Positions 6,420-11,997 of a stretch of DNA of 11,997 bases are shown here, one piece after another. A program made the translations under genes and the position numbers. The notes beneath the pieces were generated by a model. It was not told the origin of the DNA and did no database searches. It was given only the letters and a program-made list of their open reading frames with translations. How positions within the stretch are numbered: the first letter of the stretch is position 1; the number at the start of each line of letters is the position of its first letter. Origin of the DNA: Oscillospiraceae bacterium (lineage in GTDB: Bacteria; Bacillota; Clostridia; Oscillospirales; Oscillospiraceae); contig JAQUZL010000006.1 of the NCBI GenBank assembly GCA_028691385.1, positions 1 to 11,997 on the forward strand, written 5' to 3'.

Positions 6420-6429
6420 GCCGCCCAAA

Positions 6430-6472
6430 ATAGCAAAAAGGCGGCACGCCCCATATGGGACGTGCCGCCTTT
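6430..6472 (-). terminator. Terminator of the TRAP/CoA-transferase operon
   Basis: A 12-bp perfect stem (6461-6472 with 6437-6448) continues inward past one mismatch to a CCC/GGG pairing around an ATAT loop. On the minus-strand RNA it is followed by UUUUUGCUAUUUU. It begins 6 bp past the acyl-CoA transferase 1 stop codon and marks the end of the long minus-strand operon. Confidence 0.93.
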
Positions 6473-6478
6473 GAACGG

Positions 6479-8035
6479 TTATGCGTTTTTAAGACCCATC
6501 AGCTCATCTTTGAAGATGCGGCTGTCCATCAGCTTCAGATCGTCTGCAATCTTCGGCACAAAGTCCATCTGATCCAGAACATCCTTCTGCAGATCGACGC
6601 CCGGCGCAATTTCAATCAGCGTGACGCCCTCCGGACGCAGCGCAAAGACCGCGCGCTCGGTGATATACAGCACCGGCTGCTTGACCTTAACCGCGTATTT
6701 GCCCGAGAAGGTGATGTGCTCCACTTCCTTGACAAACTTTTTCTTGCTGCCTTCCTGCGTAATGACCAGTTTGCCGTCCACACAGTCGGTTTCCAGACCC
6801 TTGGCGGTAAAGGTGCCGCAATAGCAGACCTTTTTCGCGTTCTGGGTGATGTCGATGAAGCCGCCCGCACCGGCAAGGCGCGTGCCGAACTTGGACACGT
6901 TCAAATCACCGTTGGGCGCGGTTTCCGCAAGACCCAGGAAGGCAATATCCAGACCGCCGCCCTGATAGAAGTCGAACTGGACATTGTGCGGCAGGATGGC
7001 CATGGAGTTGGCGGCCGCGCCGAACTGGGTGCCGCCATAGGGCACGCCTGCGATGGAGCCGGCCTCAACGGTCAAGGTCATCTTATCGGAAATGCCCTCT
7101 TCCGCGGCAACGTTTGCAATTTTCTCCGGTGCGCCGGTGCCGAGGTTGACAATTGCATCCTGCGGCAGCTCCATGGCTGCGCGGCGGGCAATGATCTTCT
7201 TGGCGTCCAGCGGGATTGCCGGGATGGCGTCCACCGGAATACGGAACTCGCCGGTCAGCGCGCCGTCATACGGCATGCCGAGGCACTGCATATTATCGTC
7301 AATGGAGCCGACCACGATGGAATCCACGTAAATACCCGGAATGGCGACCAGCTTCGGATCGAGCGTGCCGCCCTGCACGATCTTCTCGACCTGAACGATG
7401 ACCTTGCCGCCGCTGTTTTTACAGGCCTGCGCCATGGCGGTGACGTCGATCGGGCCAATCTCGCGATGCACTGTGCAGTTGCCGTACTCATCGGCATAGC
7501 TCGCGCGGATAAAGACCACATTGATCGGGAAGGACTTGTAAAGCAGCAGCTCTTCGCCCTCAATGTTGATGACCTTGACCAAATCCTCCTTGGTGCAGGC
7601 GTTCAGCTTGCCGCCGCCGTTACGCGGGTCGGCAAAGGTATAAAGACCAACGGTGGTGATGGTGCCGATGTTATGCGCCGCAATATCGCGGTACATATGA
7701 GAAATAACGCCCTGCGGGAGGTTATAGGCTTCAATCTTGTTGGCAAGCGCCAAATCGCCCAGCTTCGGTGCGCGATCCCAGTGGCCGCCGACCACGCGCT
7801 TCACCATGCCCTCATGGCCATAGTGATCGCCGCCGGTGCCGTCGCGATGACCCTGACCGGCTGCAAAGAACAGGGTCAGATCCTTCGGATGGCCGGTTTC
7901 CACAAAGCGCTGCTCCAGCGCTTTGGAAAGCGCTTCCGGGCATGCGCAGCTGACAAAGCCGCCGGTTGCAATGGTATCGCCGTCGCGAACCAACAAAGCT
8001 GCCTCTTCGGCAGAAATTACTTTCACTTTTTTCAT
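6479..8035 (-). CDS. Acyl-CoA:acetate/3-ketoacid CoA-transferase, Pct/YdiF family (copy 1)
   Basis: This 518-residue cytoplasmic class I CoA-transferase moves CoA between an acyl-CoA and a free carboxylic acid through a glutamyl-CoA thioester. It has the single-chain alpha-beta fusion architecture of propionate CoA-transferase Pct and YdiF. The N-terminal half opens MKKVKVISAEEAALLVRDGD. The C-terminal half holds the catalytic glutamate at residue 324 in TVEAGSIAGVPYGG, the same number I recall for the catalytic Glu of Clostridium propionicum Pct. NLGTGAPE (297-304) and AGAGGFIDITQ (389-399) are also family signatures. The ATG at 8035 has AAGGGA about 8 bases upstream; longer in-frame starts would read back through the intergenic hairpin into dctM. 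It is the last gene of the operon, 112 bp behind dctM, and has a ~64% identical paralogue at the other end of the cluster. Substrate range is unknown. Confidence 0.93.
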   Translation of the reverse strand: MKKVKVISAEEAALLVRDGDTIATGGFVSCACPEALSKALEQRFVETGHPKDLTLFFAAGQGHRDGTGGDHYGHEGMVKRVVGGHWDRAPKLGDLALANKIEAYNLPQGVISHMYRDIAAHNIGTITTVGLYTFADPRNGGGKLNACTKEDLVKVINIEGEELLLYKSFPINVVFIRASYADEYGNCTVHREIGPIDVTAMAQACKNSGGKVIVQVEKIVQGGTLDPKLVAIPGIYVDSIVVGSIDDNMQCLGMPYDGALTGEFRIPVDAIPAIPLDAKKIIARRAAMELPQDAIVNLGTGAPEKIANVAAEEGISDKMTLTVEAGSIAGVPYGGTQFGAAANSMAILPHNVQFDFYQGGGLDIAFLGLAETAPNGDLNVSKFGTRLAGAGGFIDITQNAKKVCYCGTFTAKGLETDCVDGKLVITQEGSKKKFVKEVEHITFSGKYAVKVKQPVLYITERAVFALRPEGVTLIEIAPGVDLQKDVLDQMDFVPKIADDLKLMDSRIFKDELMGLKNA

Positions 8036-8082
8036 TGCTACTATCCCTTTCGCTATGTATGCTTTTATTGGTGTCTGGCAGA

Positions 8083-8129
8083 AACAGAGACCCATGCCCC
8101 AAAGTAACATGGGAGAATGGGCCTCTGTT
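8083..8129 (-). other. RNA hairpin in the dctM-CoA transferase intergenic gap
   Basis: The minus-strand RNA of this 112-bp gap can form a 13-pair stem (8117-8129 with 8083-8095), all Watson-Crick except one G-U at 8122/8090. Within the loop a second CCCATG can pair instead with the same CATGGG, so two mutually exclusive structures are possible. There is no U tract, so it is not a classical terminator. It lies about 48 bases before the CoA-transferase start. Confidence 0.6.
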
Positions 8130-8147
8130 GTGCTTATGCAATATCGA

Positions 8148-9533
8148 TTAGTTTGCAACCATGTTGGGCAGGCCAACAATCAGGTTCGGGAATACAACCG
8201 TCAGAACGGTGACAATCAGAACGATTGCAATAAACGGGATAACGCCCTTATAGATGTCTTTGATGTCAAAGTCTTCCGGCACGATACCCTTGATGTAGAA
8301 CAGTGCAAAGCCGAAAGGCGGCGTCATGAAGCAGGTCTGCAGCAGAACTGCCAGCATGCCGACCAGCCACAGGCGGTCAAAGCCGAAGTTATCCATGATG
8401 GGCAGGAAGATCGGCAGGACAATCATGATGATACCGGTCCAGTCGATGAACATACCCATAAGGAACACGATCAGCATCATGATGGCCAGTGCGCCCCACT
8501 TGCCAATACCAAGACCCATGACAAAGTCGGTGATGATGACATCGCCGTCCAGGGACAGGAAGATACCGGTAAATGCAGCAGCGCCGAACAGGATGATAAA
8601 GACCATGGAGGTGGTCTTTGCGGTGTCAATCAGGGAGTCCATGAACATTCTCCAGCTGAACTGCTTATAGAGAATGGCGAGGATCAGGGCGAACAGTGCG
8701 CCAACGCCGGCAGCCTCAGTCGGGGTTGCGATACCGGTGAAGATGGAGCCCAGAACGCCAAGGATCAGAATCAGCGGCGGAATGAGGTTGACGAGGGAGC
8801 CGGTGATCCGCTTCTGCAGCGGCATCTCGGCGAGCTCTTCCTTGCTCATTGCGGGGCCGTAGTTCGGATGAATGTGGCAGGTAACGAGGATGTAGATACA
8901 ATAGCCGGCGGACAGCATCAGGCCCGGAACCAGAGCGGCAAAGAACAGCTTGCCGACGGAAACTTCCGCGTAGGATGCCATGGAAACCAGCATGATGGAC
9001 GGGGGGATCAGGATGCCCAGCGTACCGCCGGCGCAAACCATACCAGCTGCCAACGGCTTATTGTAGCCGCACTTCATCAGAATCGGGATGGACAGCATGC
9101 CCATGGTAACGACGGAAGCACCGACGATACCGGTGGTTGCAGCAAAAATGGTGGAAACCAAGATGACTGCAAGGCCAAGGCCGCCTTTCAGCGGGCCAAG
9201 CAGGTAGCGGATGGACAGGAACAGACCGTCCGCAACCTTGGAATGGGTTAAGAAGTTTGCCATCAAGACAAACATCGGGATTGCGACCATGGAATAGCTC
9301 TGCATCTGATCGTACATTTTGGTCATGCTGATCGTCAGTGCGGAATTACCCCATGCAATTACGCCGATGATAACGCCGGCGCCGCCGAGAACAAATGCCA
9401 ACTCCTGGCCCAAAACCAGGCCGATAATCATCAGGATGAACAGGGAGCCGATTAGGAAAGCACAGAACTGCTCCGTGCTCATACCGGCAGAGGTGGCGAA
9501 ATTGCCCACAAGACCTGCAAGCAGATTAATCAT
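8148..9533 (-). CDS. dctM: TRAP transporter large permease, DctM
   Basis: This 461-residue membrane protein is the transport subunit of a tripartite ATP-independent periplasmic (TRAP) system, importing an organic acid with a cation gradient, usually Na+. About a dozen hydrophobic segments are visible. DctM signatures in order: AIPMFVLMANFL (84-95), the glycine-rich IFAATTGIVGASVVTMG (129-145), GGTLGILIPPSIMLV (169-183), GIATPTEAAGVGAL (267-280), GMFIDWTGIIMIVLPI (360-375) and TPPFGFALFYIKG (404-416). The length is slightly above the usual ~425-430, partly from a ~20-residue N-terminal extension. The ATG at 9533 lies 3 bp after the dctQ stop, and its ribosome site (GAGGTG) overlaps the end of dctQ, implying tight coupling. 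DctP and DctQ are immediately upstream. The family is certain; the substrate is not determined by this subunit. Confidence 0.97.
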   Translation of the reverse strand: MINLLAGLVGNFATSAGMSTEQFCAFLIGSLFILMIIGLVLGQELAFVLGGAGVIIGVIAWGNSALTISMTKMYDQMQSYSMVAIPMFVLMANFLTHSKVADGLFLSIRYLLGPLKGGLGLAVILVSTIFAATTGIVGASVVTMGMLSIPILMKCGYNKPLAAGMVCAGGTLGILIPPSIMLVSMASYAEVSVGKLFFAALVPGLMLSAGYCIYILVTCHIHPNYGPAMSKEELAEMPLQKRITGSLVNLIPPLILILGVLGSIFTGIATPTEAAGVGALFALILAILYKQFSWRMFMDSLIDTAKTTSMVFIILFGAAAFTGIFLSLDGDVIITDFVMGLGIGKWGALAIMMLIVFLMGMFIDWTGIIMIVLPIFLPIMDNFGFDRLWLVGMLAVLLQTCFMTPPFGFALFYIKGIVPEDFDIKDIYKGVIPFIAIVLIVTVLTVVFPNLIVGLPNMVAN

Positions 9534-9536
9534 ACG

Positions 9537-10181
9537 TTACACCTCTTCCTTCTTGTCCGTTGCCTGCGCGCGCTGCGCGTCAAGCTGAGCCTGCGCTTCT
9601 GCAGCACCGCTCTCACCGAGAACGCTCTCCAGAACGCTGGGCGCATCGTCCTCTTCCGGTGCCTTGCGGCCATTGCGGAAGTAGTAGATGATCCAGTTCA
9701 GGTTCTTGAGAATCTCGGAAACACCCTGAACACTCAGCAGGAACAGACCCAAAAACAGGCAGAACTTGATCGGCCACGTAGGCGGCTGCCAAACGGAGTA
9801 GCCCAGCTCATGGATGTTGTATGCCTTCAGCCAGAATCTCCAGCAAACCGGAAGCAGCTTGAACGTAAAGGGAACAAAGAAAATCAGATAAGTGATAATG
9901 TGCAGAATCTTCTGTGCAATCGGCTTCAGCTTTGCAAAAAACACGTCGACGCAAACGAAGGACTTATGCAGGAAACCAAATGCACTGATCAAAATGACAT
10001 AGCAGCCGAAGGACATACAGATCATATCGTTTGTCCAAATCTGCGGCTTGTTCATCAGACGGCGAAGCACAACTTCGCACAGGATTACGACAAGCGTAAT
10101 CAAAGTGACAAAGGAAAAAACGCGGCCCAGCCATTCGTTGACTGTGTCGATTCCTTTGGTAATGCCTTTAATAATTTTCAT
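9537..10181 (-). CDS. dctQ: TRAP transporter small permease, DctQ, with a long C-terminal tail
   Basis: This 214-residue protein is the four-helix small membrane subunit that partners DctM. Helices are predicted at about 18-40, 48-70, 90-112 and 135-160. DctQ features are visible: the EVVLRRLMNKPQIWTND segment (36-52) after helix 1 and the SVWQPPTWPIK segment (129-139) before helix 4. After helix 4 a hydrophilic tail of about 45 residues (170-214) is rich in Glu, Ala and Gln, longer than the short tail of most DctQ proteins, which are about 160-180 residues in all. The ATG at 10181 is chosen for the GAGAGG about 7 bases upstream; an in-frame ATG at 10211 has no comparable site. It is separated from dctP by 146 bp containing a very stable hairpin and from dctM by 3 bp. 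Confidence 0.93.
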   Translation of the reverse strand: MKIIKGITKGIDTVNEWLGRVFSFVTLITLVVILCEVVLRRLMNKPQIWTNDMICMSFGCYVILISAFGFLHKSFVCVDVFFAKLKPIAQKILHIITYLIFFVPFTFKLLPVCWRFWLKAYNIHELGYSVWQPPTWPIKFCLFLGLFLLSVQGVSEILKNLNWIIYYFRNGRKAPEEDDAPSVLESVLGESGAAEAQAQLDAQRAQATDKKEEV

Positions 10182-10254
10182 CGAAAAACCTCTCAAACTA
10201 CGCGTCCTCACGAACTGCGTTAGCGTAGCAGCGCAAAAAACACTGCTTTACCAG

Positions 10255-10284
10255 TTCCCGCCGCTCCCGAAGGAGCGGCGGGAA
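10255..10284 (-). other. UUCG-capped 13-bp hairpin between dctP and dctQ
   Basis: A perfect 13-bp stem (10272-10284 with 10255-10267) closes on a four-base loop that reads UUCG with a C-G closing pair on the minus-strand RNA, the exceptionally stable C(UUCG)G tetraloop. On the plus strand the loop would be CGAA. No U tract follows directly; a run of six U appears only about 15 bases later, behind a 4-bp stem (ACTG/CAGT). The best reading is an mRNA-stabilising or partial-terminator element that raises DctP relative to DctQM. Confidence 0.8.
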
Positions 10285-10327
10285 AACATTCGGGCAAAAT
10301 TAGTGATTCAGTGATGTGTTGAGATTC

Positions 10328-11530
10328 TTATTTGTAGTACTCGTTGACCCAAGTGGAGCCCCAGCCGAAGCCGCCGTAGCCCAGCATCTCACGATACGGA
10401 TCAACCACGTCACGGTAAGACATCATGGAATCAAAGACGGTCTTGAAGTTTGCGTTGGATGCGCACTCTGCGGTGTAAACTTCAGCAATGGTCTTCTCGA
10501 TGGTATCAAAATCAGCGTCGTTCATCTGGGTGACGGTGATGCCATCATCGAGCATCTTGTTGGCTGCGTTGCAGTCAAGCCAGGTGTAACGAGCAAAGCT
10601 CTCGTTCAAGCAGGTAGTAGAAGCAAGCTTGATTGCATCCTGATACTCGGTGGGCAGTTCGTTCCATGCATCCTGGTTGATCATGACGCCGTTGTTGCCG
10701 GAGGACTGATACCAGCACGGCTCGCACCAGTAGGTGGTAACTTCGTCAAGCTTCAGGGAAGCGTCAGCGTTCGGGCCGGAGAACTCGCCTGCGTCGATAA
10801 CGCCGCGCATCAGAGCCTCGTACAGCTCGGAGCCGGAAACGGTGGTGATGTTGATGCCAAGCTTCTGGCCGACCTTACCAGCGATAACGCCGCCAAGACG
10901 GATCTTCAGCTTCTGCATGTCAGCAATCGAGGTGATCGGGGAGTTGGAACGAATGCCGGACTCGGACATGTGGCAAACGATCGGGAACCAGGTCATGTTG
11001 TACTGGCCATACAGGTTCTGTGCAACTTCGACGCCGTCAGCCTGGTTGAACCACAGGTAGTAGTCGAGGCCGGAGAACAGGCTCAGAGTGGTGGACAGCA
11101 GCTCGAAAGCGGTGTCCTTACCTGCCCAGTAGCCAGCCCAGTCGCCGCCGCACTGAATGGTGCCTTCCTGAACGTAGTCGAACAGCTGAGAAGCGCTGCA
11201 CAGCTCGCCTTCGGCGTAGTTGGTGATCTGGAACTTGCCGCCGGTCAGCTGGCTAACCAGTTCAGTGAAACGGTTATCAACAGTGAAGTGGACGTTGCCG
11301 GAGCCCCAGGTGGAGCCCATCTTCCAGGTGACGGTCGGCAGATTGTCGGAACCGTCGTCGGTCGTTGCCGCTGCGGAGCCAACGGTGCTCATTGCGCCGC
11401 TGGAAGCGTTCGTGGAGTTAGACGGGGTCGTGGTGGTGCCGGCATTGGAACTGCTTCCGCCGCAAGCTGCCAGGGAAAAGACCATGGCCAGTGCGAGGAT
11501 CAGTGCCGCCAATTTGGTGAACTTTTTCAT
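10328..11530 (-). CDS. dctP: TRAP transporter solute-binding lipoprotein, DctP family
   Basis: This 400-residue extracytoplasmic lipoprotein captures the substrate and delivers it to DctQM. The lipoprotein signal is clear: basic MKKFTK, a hydrophobic core and the lipobox LAAC with Cys23. A Ser/Thr/Asn/Gly-rich tether (24-64) leads to the binding domain, which starts near PTVTWKMGSTW. The segment KLKIRLGGVIAGKVGQKLG (208-226) carries Arg211, equivalent to the carboxylate-binding arginine of the family. ELYEALMRGVIDAGEFSGP (235-253) and AWNELPTEYQ (288-297) place it in the keto-acid/mannitol-chloroaromatic (TakP/FcbT1-like) branch. Where that branch usually has Glu-Trp in the DA-EW-GP motif, this protein has Glu-Phe (E249, F250). 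Start: ATG with a strong AGGAGG. It lies 41 bp behind acyl-CoA transferase 2 with no room for a separate promoter. The ligand is unknown. Confidence 0.93.
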   Translation of the reverse strand: MKKFTKLAALILALAMVFSLAACGGSSSNAGTTTTPSNSTNASSGAMSTVGSAAATTDDGSDNLPTVTWKMGSTWGSGNVHFTVDNRFTELVSQLTGGKFQITNYAEGELCSASQLFDYVQEGTIQCGGDWAGYWAGKDTAFELLSTTLSLFSGLDYYLWFNQADGVEVAQNLYGQYNMTWFPIVCHMSESGIRSNSPITSIADMQKLKIRLGGVIAGKVGQKLGINITTVSGSELYEALMRGVIDAGEFSGPNADASLKLDEVTTYWCEPCWYQSSGNNGVMINQDAWNELPTEYQDAIKLASTTCLNESFARYTWLDCNAANKMLDDGITVTQMNDADFDTIEKTIAEVYTAECASNANFKTVFDSMMSYRDVVDPYREMLGYGGFGWGSTWVNEYYK

Positions 11531-11571
11531 GATTACTTCCTCCTAAAATTTCTCTTCTTTCATAACCCGTT

Positions 11572-11997
11572 TCAAGCCAATCCCATCAGCTCTTCGCGGA
11601 ATATGCGCGCATCCATGCGTTTCAGATCTTCTGCGATGATCGGTGTGAAGCCCATCTGATCCAAAACGTCTTTTTGCAGATCAACGCCCGGTGCAATTTC
11701 GGTCAACATCATTCCATCCTTTGTCAGGCGGAACACCGCGCGCTCGGTAATGTACAAAACCGTCTGTTCGGTTTCGTTAGCGAAGCGGCCGGAGAAGGTG
11801 ATCTGCTGAACCGTATTCACCAGCTTCTTCACTTTGCCCTCTTCCAGGATCGACAGTTTGCCGTCCTTCACTTCCACCTTCAGGCCGCCAGCGGTCATGG
11901 TGCCGCAGAAAATGACGTGCTTGGTTGCCTGTGTGATATTAATGAAGCCGCCGGCGCCGGCGATCTTAGGGCCAAATTTTGAAACATTGACGTTGCC
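11572..11997 (-). CDS. Acyl-CoA:acetate/3-ketoacid CoA-transferase, Pct/YdiF family (copy 2, C-terminal part only)
   Basis: The frame is open to the window edge and encodes the last 141 residues of a CoA-transferase; the internal ATG at 11898 is not the start. By hand alignment about 90 of 141 positions (~64%) are identical to copy 1 (6479-8035), with no gaps. Conserved blocks include AGAGGFINITQ, VLYITERAVF and EIAPGVDLQKDVLDQM, ending in FREELMGLA. The catalytic glutamate lies outside the window, so activity cannot be judged. It is the first visible gene of the minus-strand operon, 41 bp before dctP, and the operon promoter must lie upstream of the window. It probably charges the imported acid, or its partner acid, with CoA, in parallel with copy 1. 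Confidence 0.92.
   Translation of the reverse strand, partial: GNVNVSKFGPKIAGAGGFINITQATKHVIFCGTMTAGGLKVEVKDGKLSILEEGKVKKLVNTVQQITFSGRFANETEQTVLYITERAVFRLTKDGMMLTEIAPGVDLQKDVLDQMGFTPIIAEDLKRMDARIFREELMGLA

Noticed and set aside
6455..8107. Long plus-strand open frame opposite CoA-transferase 1 (about 550 codons)
   Set aside because: It is a mirror of a strongly supported gene, rich in His, Arg, Ala and Gly runs with no domain pattern, and it runs through the operon terminator.
7923..9251. Plus-strand open frame opposite dctM (about 440 codons), rich in His, Asp, Gln and Asn
   Set aside because: The odd composition is what results from reading hydrophobic membrane-protein codons on the other strand. 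DctM has all family motifs in the right order.
11531..11571. Possible transcript boundary between CoA-transferase 2 and dctP
   Set aside because: The 41-bp gap has no hairpin and no promoter-like hexamer pair, only the dctP ribosome site, so the two genes are treated as one operon.
10316..11659. Plus-strand open frame opposite dctP (about 450 codons)
   Set aside because: It is antisense to a lipoprotein gene with a lipobox and ribosome site, and it spans three separate features of the real operon.

Overview
The window reads as low-GC-ancestry Gram-positive (Firmicutes) DNA with a fairly high G+C content, most likely a Clostridia member of the Oscillospirales type. The reasons are a Jag/KhpB gene with a Jag_N domain, strong purine-rich Shine-Dalgarno sites, sigma-A-like promoters with 17-bp spacers, a secreted S-layer-homology (SLH) protein, and a clostridial-style thiolase and acyl-CoA transferase repertoire. 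The lineage is inference; no rRNA or other marker is present.

Layout. The left end (1-980) is the 3' part of jag/khpB, with a perfect 27-bp tandem repeat array in its linker and a strong terminator behind it. Three minus-strand genes follow: a small three-helix membrane protein (1105-1422), a phosphinothricin-type GNAT acetyltransferase (1572-2162) and a cytidylate-kinase-like P-loop protein (2215-2814). The kinase promoter diverges from that of a plus-strand acetyl-CoA acetyltransferase (2999-4270), which carries an insertion of about 30 residues. A converging minus-strand pair (4324-6289) encodes a four-helix membrane protein and an SLH protein whose frames overlap by 8 bp. This pair has its own promoter, with a perfect inverted repeat over the -10 box.

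The right half (6479 to the end) is one co-directional minus-strand block. In transcription order it is: acyl-CoA transferase 2 (cut by the window edge), TRAP solute-binding lipoprotein DctP, small permease DctQ, large permease DctM, and acyl-CoA transferase 1, then a terminator at 6430-6472. RNA hairpins sit in the DctP-DctQ and DctM-CoA-transferase gaps. The gene order suggests a carboxylate uptake and CoA-activation module: DctP captures an organic acid, DctQM imports it with a cation, and one or both CoA transferases load it with CoA from an endogenous acyl-CoA. The nearby thiolase could act downstream if the product is a 3-ketoacyl-CoA, but it has its own promoter on the other strand, so that link is only a hypothesis. 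The substrate cannot be read from the sequence.

The most notable observations are the TRAP transporter bracketed by two diverged paralogous CoA transferases, the thiolase insertion, the UUCG-capped hairpin between dctP and dctQ, the terminator pressed against the acetyltransferase ribosome binding site, and the repeat array in jag. No rRNA, tRNA, CRISPR array, insertion sequence or replication origin was seen.
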